A stretch of 64,000 bases of DNA from Paralithodes platypus. Its lineage: Eukaryota; Arthropoda; Malacostraca; Decapoda; Lithodidae. The notes under the pieces were generated by a model. The model searched no databases. It was not told the origin of the DNA and saw only the letters and a list, made by a program, of their open reading frames with translations. The DNA lies in assembly GCA_032716605.1 (NCBI GenBank), contig CM064580.1, forward strand, positions 34,789,911 through 34,853,910, in the 5' to 3' direction. Shown here piece by piece: positions 34,141 to 45,769 of the stretch; the first letter of the stretch is position 1, and every line of letters starts with the position of its first letter. Both the position numbers and the translations under genes were made by a program.

Positions 34141-34147
34141 TAGGCTA
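34141..34147. other. TAGGCTA frame-breaking micro-insertion
   Basis: Creates the TAG stop after NFFT. Removing GGCTA reopens the frame for about 35 codons of CR1 C-terminus. Confidence 0.88.
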
Positions 34148-34260
34148 TAAGATCTGTTCTACCTGGAACAAACTGCCCTCAGAAGTTGTAAACAGTTCTT
34201 CATTAGAGCAGTTCAAGAAGAGAGTAGATACCGGTAGTATTTTGCACACTCTGTAATGAG

Positions 34261-35086
34261 TGTAGTGCATTAAACAGGCTCTCTCCTTCCACTTCGAGTA
34301 TTTCCCCAGAATGAACCGCAAGGTCTCCCAAGATATGAACTATTCCTTGTAACTCTCTCTATCACTTAGCCTACTGACTATTTTCTCTCACTCTCGCTAG
34401 GTCTCCCCGACCCCCCTTCTCTCTCTACCCTAACATACACTCTCACATATTGGTTTTTGTTTTCTCTCCCTTTCTCTTTCTGAGTTAGTATTTTGAGGTA
34501 TAAACCTAGTTTAATCTATGTGGAAACATTTTCATGTTAATCTTATGTTGACCTGAATTTGTATCGTACCGGTACATATTTCTTCAGTTGGAAAGTTTAT
34601 TAAGAAAGTAGATAGCATCATAGCAGTTTACACATTATATACAATAGCGTTTTTGTTAAATGTTAGTAGGTCGTTAAGGTACCGGTATCAAATATTTCAT
34701 CTAACACCATCGCTCTCGCTATCTCTCTCTCTTTCTCTCTCCGTTATAGCCCCTTATCTCCATCTCTCTCTCTGACCCCAACCCTCACCTCCACTCTCAC
34801 TTCGTGTGGCCCCTTACCCTTTTTTTGTCCCTCCCTCCTCCTCGTCCACTCCCCTACGGTATTATCATAATACGGTACGGTATAATTTTTTGGGTTATCT
34901 GCTATTTGCTCTTCCGTATTCTTCAAGTTGCAAATTACGATTATACCGCTTTATTTCTCTTTATCTTCCACTCATTCTTCCCGCAATATCCCCCCCCCCC
35001 CCACTAGCTCTCGCTCACTCTCATTTTCTCTCTTCATTTTTACAGAAAACTCATCGACAAGAATACCGGTACAGTACTCTTTTATT
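34261..35086. other. Non-coding, CT-rich
   Basis: No gene. CTCTCT-rich low complexity, TACGGTACGGTA at 34871, poly(C) at about 34990, and TACCGGTACAGTA at 35064. Confidence 0.5.
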
Positions 35087-35495
35087 GGTCAATATTTACG
35101 AGTCACACCACAGCTGGGATCTCATTTTTAACGTTAGTTTTGGGTTCCTATCATTCTATGCTTCATTGCTATATACTTTTTATCCACCGGAAAATATTTT
35201 TTTTTCTTGTTTTTTTCTTGTTTTTTTTAGCCTAGGGTAGCATTAACCTAACCAAAAAACCTAACCTAACCTAACCTAATAGCCCCAAATACATTTAGGT
35301 TAGGTTAGGTTAGGTTTTTAGGTTAGGTTAATGCTAAAAAAAAATAAAAAAATAAAAATAAAAATAAAAAAACAAGAAAACATAATATTTTCCGGTGGAT
35401 AAAAAGTATATAGTAATGAAACATAGAATGATAGGAACCCAAAACTACCATTAGAAATGAGATTCCAGCTGTGGTGTGACTCGTAAATATTGACC
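35087..35495. mobile_element. Fold-back element with telomere-like arms at the apex
   Basis: Arms of roughly 190-200 bp are inverted: GGTCAATATTTACGAGTCAC (35087) against GTGACTCGTAAATATTGACC (ending 35495), and TTTTATCCACCGGAAAATAT against its complement. Near the centre the left arm holds (CCTAA)n and the right arm (TTAGG)n, separated by about 20 bp. TTAGG is the usual arthropod telomere unit; here it sits head-to-head inside a hairpin. No coding content. Confidence 0.85.
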
Positions 35496-38260
35496 CTTTT
35501 ATCTCTCAATAACCAAGATATTTAGGGACCAAGTTTAAGCACAATAAAACAGTCTGAATGGTGAAAATGTAAAGTGAAAATATCGTAGGTCCTCACGTTC
35601 AAAGGGGTATACCAGAGACCTTTTACCTCATAGACTACGACTCACGAGTATACTAGTACCGTAACATACTACAACGTAGTGTGATGGGATACCGTATATA
35701 GGAAGTTGGCTTAAGGTTATATGTTGTCAATGGAGAAAGACTGGATAAAGCAAATTTGTACACATCAATATTCAATATTTTGGTAGGGACCAATAGTGGC
35801 AAGAATATTTAAAAGGCTAAATATGGCATAATTAAATATTTGATGCTAATTATTGTATCCTCACATTCGCATAGCCTACCGGTACAGGTATAACTATGTT
35901 ATCACTGGCAACTCCTATACGGTAATTATGACGAGGAAAAGTAAATCGATAAGAAGTATCTGTACAGTTTAATGTCATTGACGGGAAACTGTGTGTTAGG
36001 TGCGGTACCAGTATTTAGCGTGAAATGATGGGTGTCTATCCATATAGTTATATAGGCCTACGCTTCGTCACTGTTCGTACATACATAGCCTACTCGATAC
36101 ATGCTGTACATAACATACTGTACATAAGTGAAAAAGAAAAAAACAAGTGCTCCAAAAGAAGTGCAGTTCCGGTTTCATGTCCTAATGGCGATGTGCTCCA
36201 GGCAGCTCTGCTCAGAGCTGACTCACTTGGCAGGTTCTTTTAATTCGAGATCAGATCAGAATTCAGACTGTAAGGTCTCATCCTACAACTTTCTTGGTCT
36301 GCCCCTTATTGCAGCTCCCTCCATAGGCCTATTCACGGACTTGAATCTTTTCACCCAACTTAATTTATCCATCGTTTACAAATGCCCAAACCATTAAAGC
36401 CTGCTATTTATTAATTCAATGTTGGCTAGGGTAGGATATTCACATGTATCCCTTTTGATTATATATTATTATTTATGATTATTTTAGTTATATATTTTTT
36501 TTTGGGGGGGGGGTCAAATCTTGTTTGTTTTTTTAACCGCACGCTTAAGCTACTCGACACGTAGGCCTAATTATTAATATCATAGGGGTTTCCGCTTTCT
36601 TCTCACAGCTAGTTACGGTACTTATAGTTGTATTTCGTCTCTAAATAGCTATACTCTTCTGTTCTTTCTTTATCAACTCTCACTTTCGCCTCTTGTGTTT
36701 TTTTCCAGCACCTGTTTTTGTTCCCACTCCATGATGTTCGTTCTTAAAGTTTCGTTTTTGTTCCGATTTAATCTATGAAATCTCACCTTCTTTTCTCTGA
36801 AATCTCTCCTTTTTCCACCACCATTGTCATCACTATCAGGTAGGCTATAGGTTATATACACATTAGTCTTCACAATCAATTCCACCGTTAAGCTAATTCT
36901 TATTAGTCCATTAACTTTACACACCGTTATTATTTTTTGTAATTATCAACGAATAATTAGGCCTATAGAAAACAAAATCTCCACTGTACCGTATACCCGG
37001 TATAGCTATATTTAATAACTGAATATTTTTGCTCTCGTATATCGATTCCTACTTTCTCTAAATAGGCTAATCTCTAATAGTTATCGTGCTGCATTATACT
37101 TCCCCCTCTCTCGAGTGTTGTTATTATTATTGTTGTAGTTTTCAATCTTCTTTTTGTAGAAACCAATATTGATTATTTGTTCTCGCCAGTCGATATTTAT
37201 AGTAGTTGTGTATTTCTGCATTGTCCATAACATTTTCAAAAAGAGATGGCTTCAGCAAATTTACAATAGGCCTAATTACATTCGTCGTACCGTTTTTATT
37301 TCCAATAAATAAATACCCCTTCCACATTTGTGTTACATTTTTATTTTCTATATTAAACTGGTTTCAAAACATTATTAATCTTACAATCCCATAATCTTAC
37401 CATCTTTTCCCTTTTCTAAGACACATTATTTCTTAAAACGTAAATTTCGGGATTATTTATGTTTATAGGCATAGCCTATATTATGTTTCATCGACAGATG
37501 ATTTGTCAATGTTTGTTTTTCAATTCTAACTTGTCGCTGTCGAAGAACATTCCTCGTATAATCTATTATGGTGTCACCTTTTATTCGATCAAAACAACAA
37601 GAACTTTGGCCCTGAGCCAATCTAATGTTACCTCACCAGTCACCACACCGCCGCCTCCCATAATTCCGTCACTTATTTCTTACCTCAGCCAAATCTTGTT
37701 TACGTCTTACACCATGGAGTGCAGCGCGGACCCATAATAATTCTTCGTGAGGTTGTGAAAACTTCCTCCTTCGCCATTCACTAATTTGCTTTATAGAGGT
37801 TCGTAGAACTTAGTTTCTTAACCTTTTCAGTAGATTACCTTTTATACCAGTATATATGTTGACGCATTCTTATATTGTGTTCTGGCTACTATTTAACGAT
37901 ATTATTTAGTTTAAAAGGAGCTGGAGGAGACCACAGGAATAATGGAGATATATTTTACATCCCATTCATTGCTAGAGGTTTTTCTAAGCCTAATCAAATT
38001 GAAGAGTACTTGCCATGATACAGAGAGGGATATGCCCTTCAATACGATGGCGTTCTTTGGCTTTAATCTGGTTAACAATTTGATTAGCCTAAGTTTCGAA
38101 TAATTTATTCAAATCAAACGGTACCGGTAAGTAAATAAATTACTACGGTATATACCGGTACCACGATATGGCCTTTTGCTCGTGTTATTTCGATTTACCC
38201 GGTACCTCTTTCAGTCTGGTGACATTTGTTTATATATGTGTGTTTGTGACTTAAACTTTA

Positions 38261-38351
<91 letters not shown>

Positions 38352-39999
38352 GGTATATTAAAAACCTTGTATCGGTAGTGAAACTATTTCAAACACATCA
38401 CTTAGGCTAGGCTAGGTCTGCCTAACCTCGAAGTACATTGACTCATATAGGCCTACGGTATGTGAACAACAGGGACACATAGACTATTAGCCTTACGTAG
38501 CCCAGGATTATATATTTAATTAACTAACCGTACATAATATGACTCTTTAATAGATAACAAATGTATTGATTCAAGAAAGCATATATTTATTAACAAATTA
38601 TATAGAGGATTATTTGCTTCTTTAAAACACACAAACACGTACCATATCGAAAAGGCTAAACCAACATGGTCAAAACACATTTTGATTTATAATTAACAAT
38701 TAGGCCTACGTTATCACAACACGCTGCCGTAACCTAGAAATAGTGACAATAGCAACAACGCCATGCATGAAGAGGTACGGTAATATGAATACATCTAACC
38801 ATTTCATTATAATAGTACCGGTATAGGCTACTTCTGTTTTAGGGCCTACATTCGTTTTTTTATGAAATATAAATTTTGATTTTTAAGTTACTAAGCTATA
38901 CATTTAGTGTGTAGCCTATGCCAATTAAACCTGTTTTACTTCGCATTAAGGAATATCAAGAATATGAAGAACTTATGTGTTAGATAATGGGCTATGCTAT
39001 AATAAAGCCAAAATTTTACTTCGACGAAGTTCTTCGTGCACGGTACCGGTAGGCCTATCTTTATTTTCAATTTAAAAAAATAACTTGATATACCGGTAGG
39101 TAATTTTACATACGGTATGTTTTTTTCAGCGTCCATGCAGTACGAATAGCCTAAACACATGATTGAATTATATCAGGAATGAGGTAATGCAGATATGGCT
39201 CTCAGAACAGGCCAACTCATTGCCCCACATTTCCTCATCAGTGCCATTTGATGATAGACAAGGGTGTGTCTGTAATGTTTCCCCTAACACATGCCCAGCC
39301 TGCACAGCGTCACATTATACAGGCCCGTGGTGTAACGCACTCCACTAACATAAACAACATTCACGAGAGGGACATCAAAGACGCCCGAATGAAAAAAAAA
39401 ACACCAAAAAATACGAACATACACTTTTCTTCCTAAATATAGGTACTCAAGGTTGTTGTTATTATATTGCAAGTGACATTCAGATCACGAACATATTCAA
39501 ACGAATTAGCTTTTAGGAATATCAATTGCAAATCTCACTTCATTAGCTGTACGGTAAAACAGTTTTCTAGAATAATACATACATAGACTTCATTCAAACT
39601 ACTTACAACACACCTTTATGGTAAGTCACTAGACTATTTGCGAAATTAACAGATATTACCGGTATATAGGCCTACTAAAACTGGTCACAACAAAATGTAT
39701 GAAGTACGGCAAACAAAAATAATTCTCGTACAATAACTAAATTATGATTGGCCCAGAATTCCAGATTGCCCAAGACTTAATTAACACGACATAAATCCAT
39801 GAACGAAATATTGTTCTTGATATTATAGGCATATTGGGTTTGAATAAAACATAAAAACATAAACAAATTTAAATTTCTATGAAAACATTCCACACTGATA
39901 TTTGGTATTGATAAATACGCTCAATGTAATGAAAAAAATAATATTACACTGGAGAAGTGAACCCAAGTAACAAAATACAAATTACGACCAGAAAGGTTG

Positions 40000-40000
<1 letters not shown>
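35496..40000. other. Non-coding, motif-dense, no gene recognised
   Basis: No supported gene over 4.5 kb. Dense in TACCGTA, TACGGTA, TACCGGTA and TAGGCCTA (for example 35657, 35690, 35877, 35918, 36614, 36987, 38122, 38144, 38153, 38816, 39044, 39091, 39111, 39657). An (AT)n microsatellite at 38264-38349 ends in TACCGGTA. Short open frames at 36128, 37206 and 37459 have no family features. Confidence 0.5.
38264..38349. repeat. (AT)n microsatellite
   Basis: About 86 bp of alternating TA. Confidence 0.97.

Positions 40001-40053
<53 letters not shown>
40001..40053. repeat. (TA)n tract, left of CR1 insertion
   Basis: About 52 bp of TA directly abutting the 5' end of the CR1 copy; a second TA tract (41630-41648) abuts its 3' end. 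Confidence 0.95.
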
Positions 40054-40056
<3 letters not shown>

Positions 40057-40084
40057 CATTGGAGACAGGTATAGTTCCAGAAGC

Positions 40085-41427
40085 TTGGAAGCTTGCAAAC
40101 GTACCGTAGTTCCGATCTTCAAAAAAGGTGACAAATCAATAGCATCCAATTACCGTCCCATTAGTCTTACATCAATCATAGAAAAGCTACTAGAGTCAAT
40201 TATTGCTAGTAAAATTAGAAACCACTTAGATACATTTTATTTAATAAATTCTTCTCAGCATGGATTCACTCAGGGACGTTCTTGCCTTACTAATTTGCTT
40301 AGTTTTTTATCAGAGGTATATGAAGCAGTAGATAATGACAAGTCATATGATATAATATATTTAGATTTCAGTAAAGCTTTCGACAGAGTCCCCCATGAGA
40401 GATTGATGAGAAAGGTTGAGGCGCATGGAATAGGTGGGGCGTTGTTGGGATGGATTAGGTCATGGCTAATTGGTAGGAAGCAGAGAGTCAGCATAAATGG
40501 TACGAAGTCAGAATGAGGAGCAGTCAAAAGTGGTGTCCCCCAGGGATCTGTATTAGGTCCTCTGTTGTTTGTTATATACATAAATGACCTTGATTTAGGT
40601 ATAACTAGTAGGATAAGTAAATTTGCAGACGATACCAAAATGGGGAGAACAATTGATTCAGATAGAGATATAGAGTGCCTCCAAAGGGATCTAGATACCT
40701 TACACGAATGGTCAGTAAATTGGCAGACGAAGTTTAACATTGACAAATGCAAGGTATTAAAGATAGGGAAGATGCATACAAATGTTAAATATAAACTAGC
40801 TAATATGGAATTAGAAAACTCGAATTGTGAGAAAGATCTAGGTGTGTTTGTTAGCAATGATTTGAAGCCTAGATAACAGGTATAAGCGTTCGAAACAAGG
40901 CAAACAGGATTCTCGGGTTCATCTCTAGGAGTGTGAGTAACAGAACTGCTGATGTTATCTTAAAACTTTACTTGTCATTAGTGAGACCCCATATGGATCA
41001 TGCTGTTCAATTTTGGTGTCCTTATTACAGAATGGACATGGATTCATTGGAGAGAGTACAACGTAGAATGACAAAAATTATCCATATTAGAAATCTTCCG
41101 TATAAAGAAAGGTTGAAGAAATTAGGTTTACATTCGTTAGAGAGACGCAGAGTTAGAGGGGATATGATAGAGGTGTTGAAGTGGGTTAGTGGGATTAACA
41201 AAGGGGACATGACAAATGTACTACAGCTCAGTGATAGCGAAAGAACTCTTACCAATGGTTTCAAATTAGATAAATTTCGTTTCAGAAAAGAAATAGGCAA
41301 ATATTGGTTTGGTAACAGAGTTGTAGATGGGTGGAATGGACTACCAAGTGCTATAGTGGGATTAAAAACGATAGGGAGCTTTAAGATAAAATTGGATAAG
41401 CATATGGACGAGAAGGGTTGGGTGTGA
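40085..41427 (+). pseudogene. CR1-like reverse transcriptase, disrupted
   Basis: Same protein as 10031-11710 from residue about 118 on. Breaks: a 5-bp CCGTA at 40102-40108 just after AWKLAN (frame lost), a TGG-to-TGA stop at about 40516 in KSEWG, a TAA plus deletions at about 40873 in KPRKQC, and loss of one codon near 41083. The segments between breaks keep KKGDKSIASNYRPISL, SSQHGFTQGRSCL, LDFSKAFDRVPHE, SGVPQGS and KFADDTKMG, so the palm motifs are readable, but no continuous enzyme can be made. Confidence 0.9.
40102..40108. other. TACCGTA micro-insertion relative to the sister CR1 copy
   Basis: GCAAACGTACCGTAGTTCCG here, GCAAATGTAGTTCCG at 10381-10395: a gain of exactly CCGTA at TA, shifting the RT frame. 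Confidence 0.92.
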
Positions 41428-42695
41428 AGGGGGATCAGCAGGGTTGGGCCAATCAGCGCTCTGCAGACCCCGTAATCCTGCGTTAAATCTCTAACCGTTT
41501 TGGTAAGAAGATCCTCAGGGTATTAGAGTGTTCAGCCTGTAATTGGGGTTGTGTGGGACAGGGATCTGCCTTGCTTAGGCCAATCGACTTTCTGCAGAAT
41601 CCCATTTTCTTATGTTCTTATGTTCTTATATATATATATATATATATCGGTATATATAGGCTAAACCGTGTATAATAAACACACGAAATGTCAGACCAGT
41701 ATTTAATATGGGGTATGGACGTTTCGTCACTACCCGGTTCGTCACCAAAATTCAGACCCGTTTCGTCACCACTATGTTTAATAGTCCAAAAGGCATTATT
41801 TGCAGCTTGGTTCGAAACTCATAAACCACTCCAATGTATATTCTTGCCCAGGATGTCACTAAAGTATGAACAAGACCGGAATGTAGCGCAATATACCGAA
41901 ATATATAGATACTTCCTCGGGCCCGGGCTCCCGTGACCCCCTGAAGAGGAAATGTAGATACAATATTGCCACTTTATTTTAACATGCACTATACACGTCA
42001 ACCGAGAGTTCCTGCCGCATATCATATCATTGAGACTTGGCATTATAGTGTATTTAATTCCAGAGTTAAGAGTTGCATTTATGCTTTAGACTTCCTTGTC
42101 ATTCGAACTCTTTGTATTTATCATTTTGGGAATCTACCATTTCCTTGTTTATTTACCAGTTACAATCATCCTGTGTTCTTATTATCTAATTAGACCTACA
42201 TGTGTTCAAGCTAACCCATTTACCGTACTTTTAGGACGATTGTTTGTTAGAGGTTTATTCCGCATCTTGATTTTATCTAATTTATCCTGTGTACGAGTGT
42301 CCCGCTGAACAACCCTCTGTATAATTTATATGTCTGTGTGCCTATCCAAGTGCTGTGAATAAAAACCATTGGATAATATTCAAGGACACTAGTGCACCGT
42401 TATGAGAAACAATTTATTAGGGAAAATAGGCACCAATAGATTCGCCATATTTTTCTCCATATAGTCAGCATGGAGGATTTTCGTTATCAACAAATTGAAA
42501 AATACCCACTTCACAGACAAATACACCAACAATCTAAGTCAAAGCGGGGTGTGGGGGCGGCAGCCCCCACCTATAATACTAGGATAGGTTAGGTAAGGTT
42601 GTTAGGTTAGGCTAATGTCCTTTCAAAGGGGTATAGGCTAGTAAACACTAGGATAGCCTATACCCGGTCAGAGGTAAGAAGAAGAGTCCTGCAGT

Positions 42696-43491
42696 AAGAA
42701 CATAAGAACATAAGAAAATGGGAGTCTGCAGAAAGCCGATTGGCCTAAGCAAGGCAGATCCCTGTCCCACACAACCCCAATTACAAAGCCCAATTATAGG
42801 CTCAACACTCTAATACCCTGAGGATCATCTTACCAAACCGGTTAGAGATTAACGCAGGATTACGGGGGTCTGCAGAGCGCTGATTGGCCCAACCCGGCTG
42901 ATCCCCCTTCACACCCAACCCTTCTCGTCCATATGCTTATCCAATTTTTTCTTAAAGCTCCCTATCGTTCTTGATCCCACTATATCACTTGGTAGCCTAT
43001 TCCACCCATCTACAACTCTGTTACCAAACCAATATTTGCCTATATCTTTTCTGAAACGAAATTTATCTAATTTGAAACCATTGGTACGAGTTCTTTCGCT
43101 ATCACTGAGCTTTAGTACATTTGTCATGTCCCCTTTGTTAATCCCACTAACCCACTTGAACACCTCTATCATATCCCCTCTAACTCTGCGTCTCTCTAAC
43201 GAATGTAAACCTAATTTCTTCAACCTTTCTTCATACGGAAAATTTCTAATATTATGGATCATTTTTGTCATTCTACGCTGAATTCTCTCCAATGAATCTA
43301 TGTCCATTCTGTAATAAGGACACCAAAATTGGACAGCATAATCCATATGGGGTCTCACTAATGACAAGTAAAGTTTTAAGATAACATCAGCAGTTCTGTT
43401 ACTCACACTCCTAGAGATGAACCCGAGAATCCTGTTTGCCTTATTACGAACGCTTATACACTGTTTTCTAGGCTTCAAATCATTGCTAACA
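42696..43491 (-). mobile_element. 5'-truncated CR1-like retrotransposon, young copy, minus strand
   Basis: Matches, apparently exactly, the reverse complement of about 11129-11924. Breaks into unrelated DNA after CATTGCTAACA at 43491. Tail AAGAACATAAGAACATAAG at the left (plus-strand view). Confidence 0.92.
42909..43478 (-). pseudogene. CR1-like RT C-terminal fragment, intact frame
   Basis: 189 codons identical to the last 189 of the 559-residue frame at 10 kb, from KPRKQCISVRNKANRILGF to HMDEKGWV. It lacks every catalytic motif (the ADD lies upstream of the truncation), so it is dead on arrival in spite of the clean frame. With 6903-7986 and 10031-11924 it forms a set of three apparently identical insertions. 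Confidence 0.9.
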
Positions 43492-43635
43492 GTAGTCTCC
43501 TTGAATGCTACCCTCTCCCAGTCGAGAGTAGCCTAAGTTGGACGATTACTGCAGAGCTGATTCCCAGAGCTGGGAAGTGTAACCAGAATATATACCTCGC
43601 TCCTCTAAAGCGTGGCATAACAGGAAGGCTACATA

Positions 43636-43806
43636 TTATAATATACACAAAACATGATTATAGAGAACACTAACATATTTTATAGATGTAATTAGTGTGG
43701 AAATGTATGCCTGATGAACGAGAAGACCGATTTCGATTCTTGGTCGCTTAAACCTACTTTACTACCGTACACGAAAATGTGAATCTGGTTGTATTGTTGG
43801 TAGCGT
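43636..43806 (+). repeat. Unnamed dispersed repeat, copy 2
   Basis: Partner of 29986-30153. Carries its own TACCGTA (43773) where the partner has none. Confidence 0.8.
43773..43779. other. TACCGTA micro-insertion relative to repeat copy 1
   Basis: CTTTACTACCGTACACGAAAA here, CTTTACAACTCGAAAA at 30101. The alignment is diverged, so support is moderate. Confidence 0.55.
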
Positions 43807-44302
43807 CTATTAAGAGACAGCGAGTATCGTATTATATAATTATAAGACAACCTTTTGACAAACGATATCAGAATCTAACAAAACCATATCAGATACATAT
43901 CTACCGTCCCATAATACAAATAGGCAACCAATCATTAAGTTTTCATCACAAATTATAACCATAAATACTTAAATCAAGGTCCAATGCCCTTGAAATGGTA
44001 GTGGCTCATTATGGTGACGAAACGTCCGAGATCGCGGTGACGAAACGGGTTTGAGAGGTGGTGACGAAACGGGTTGGTGACGAAACGTACTGTATCCCTT
44101 AATATACCCCGTATAATAAAGAAACGAAGTGTCAGAAAAGTACTTTACTTTCAATAACTAGGCCTATTTTAAAATGTTAATGTCGAACACTCCTAACTCC
44201 AAAAGCTTTGAAATGTCTAGGCTATCGCCGAAATCATGAAATATCACCAAAATATTGTAAGTAGCCTAGGCCTATTACAACAATAGCCTAATAACGGGAG
44301 AA

Positions 44303-45388
44303 AGACATTTCGCAGCAAGTGACGGTTCGCTTTACCGCAGCGAACCGACCCAAATCAAGGTGCTTAAATACCACTAGAGTAGTCGTGGGAAAATAGCTAG
44401 CCTAAATTGACACTGATCAACACGTTTTTTTATTATTTTTGTATTAACATATATTATAAAGTATGTTTTAATAGTACCGGGTACTTAAGGAATAGGTTAA
44501 ACACCAACATGCAGCTTCTTAATATAACGGTATTTTATTATATATAATTATAAAATAATAATTGTATGCAATTAATACATCACTGGACGATGTTATACAG
44601 CTAAGTAAGGATCTCTTACATTTCGAATCCCATCTGATGCATTTCAAATGATAAACATTATCTTAATTCATTCCATAGGCTATATATTTCCTTATATGAA
44701 TAAAGCAGTCTAATATCGAAGTAGAAATAATATGGGTCATCGTATCATAATTTAAAAAGGGTTAAAACAGGTAGGCCTACTACATGATAGCCTAAACATT
44801 AAACAAGGAAGTCACGGGACAACTCACACAGAAACTAAAACTGTCAAGCACCACGATAGACCGAGATCAGAGAGACGTAGATTATTCTATAATTGATAGT
44901 CTTTCTTAAGCTGAATAAAATCGTCTAATAGTTGCCACAAAATAATATACTGGACGGGTTAATGTCAGCTAATGACCACTAAACCCAGTACACTAGGCTA
45001 CACCAATTAGGAAATTTTGTGGATAGAGGAAAATTAATGGTACCGTAATTGAGACAAATATACGCTAGACTGATATTAAGAATGCGCTAGAATGTATCAT
45101 AGATAGTACGGTAACCTGCATAGTTAAACTAGAAAAATATCGCTAAGTATTCTTTGTAGGCTATTGGAATACAAAATAAATATATTTACTAAGAAAGTTA
45201 AAAATACGGATTTTCAGAAATCTAAGGAATTCAGAATAAAAGCTGTGGAAGCACTGAATGCATAATCGTATTTTGGATGGTGAAACGAACCTGCTGCGAA
45301 CCGTCTCATTCATTTGCTGCGAACAGGCATAACCGATTCTGACCGTACCTGCGGCGAAACGTAACTTGCTGCGAAACATCTCGACCCC
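44303..45388. mobile_element. Inverted-repeat element with TTGCTGCGAAAC motifs
   Basis: Left end GACATTTCGCAGCAAGTGAC plus GGTTCGC..CCGCAGCGAACC. The right end (45281-45388) has CTGCTGCGAACC, TTTGCTGCGAAC, CTGCGGCGAAAC and CTTGCTGCGAAACATCTC in inverted orientation. About 1.09 kb, no open frame. Resembles in design the 41719-44087 element, whose motif also ends CGAAACG. Confidence 0.5.
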
Positions 45389-45763
45389 CCTAACCCCTAA
45401 TAACACTGGTTCTTCAGTGTGACAGTCAGCTAGGATATCACATAAACAATATCGCTAACTTTCAATTGTGATGCATAGCCTAACATTTATTAAAGTCACT
45501 TTCATGTAGGCCTATATTTTAGTTTGTAGCTAGGCAAGGCATGATTTGCTATTTATTCGCGATATTCCCGTAGAGTTAATATACTTCCATTCAACTCTAT
45601 TTTTGTTTTTCAATTTCGTTCATTGTAACAATGTGTTTTACATTAGCCTAGGCCTACCCAATTCAAATCTAGCCTAGGCCTACATCATACATTTCTAAAC
45701 TTTAATACTGCTACAAAGGTAAGACTACCATTACTCCTATAATAACAAATAATTTAGCGCAAC
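45389..45763. other. Non-coding; probable intron start
   Basis: AT-rich with TTAGCCTAGGCCTACC (about 45644) and TCTAGCCTAGGCCTAC (about 45668). On the minus strand this would be the first few hundred bases of the intron after the cadherin-like exon. Confidence 0.5.
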
Positions 45764-45769
45764 ACTTAC
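45764..45769 (-). promoter_or_regulatory. Splice donor of cadherin-like exon (GTAAGT)
   Basis: The minus strand reads CCT-GTT-G|GTAAGTGTT: exon ends after the first base of a Gly codon (phase 1) and the intron starts with the consensus GTAAGT. Confidence 0.75.

Larger units (their letters stand above)
33530..34260 (+). pseudogene. CR1-like RT C-terminal half, decayed
   Basis: Begins at WSETWQMPFNVKKCKVMHIG (region after the catalytic ADD) and continues VTDLEKYVGVLISSDLKFSK, AQNLLGYIKRQYKY. It breaks at TACGGTA (33767); deleting CGGTA restores RNKEIVLTIYNS. Later DRLRALDLFPLETRRLRGQL and HGWKLKLKRF...GNFFT end at a TAG that is part of TAGGCTA (34141); deleting GGCTA restores STWNKLPSEVVNSSSLEQFK up to 34260. 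TACCGGTA at 34229 adds two in-frame codons. Three TA-bounded insertions in one remnant. Confidence 0.85.
40054..41631 (+). mobile_element. CR1-like retrotransposon inserted in a (TA)n microsatellite
   Basis: 5'-truncated in the RT fingers (from TTGGAGACAGGTATAGTTCC) and ending in the TTCTTATG tail. TA microsatellite lies on both sides, so the element most likely inserted into a pre-existing TA repeat. Older than the 6.9/10/42-kb copies, with many substitutions and small indels. Confidence 0.9.
41719..44087. mobile_element. Inverted-repeat element with clustered GTGACGAAACG motifs
   Basis: Left cluster (41719-41771) has three CGTTTCGTCACC-type motifs. The right cluster (44013-44087) has four GGTGACGAAACG motifs in the opposite orientation. 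Outer flanks are also partly inverted (GGGGTATGG vs TAATATACCCC). The interior has no gene of its own; a CR1 copy (42696-43491) is inserted. Interpreted as a non-autonomous DNA element with repeated end-binding sites. Confidence 0.5.

Noticed and set aside
35256..35330. Chromosome end or telomere
   Set aside because: Only a few TTAGG units, in inverted pairs inside a hairpin, with unique DNA on both sides.
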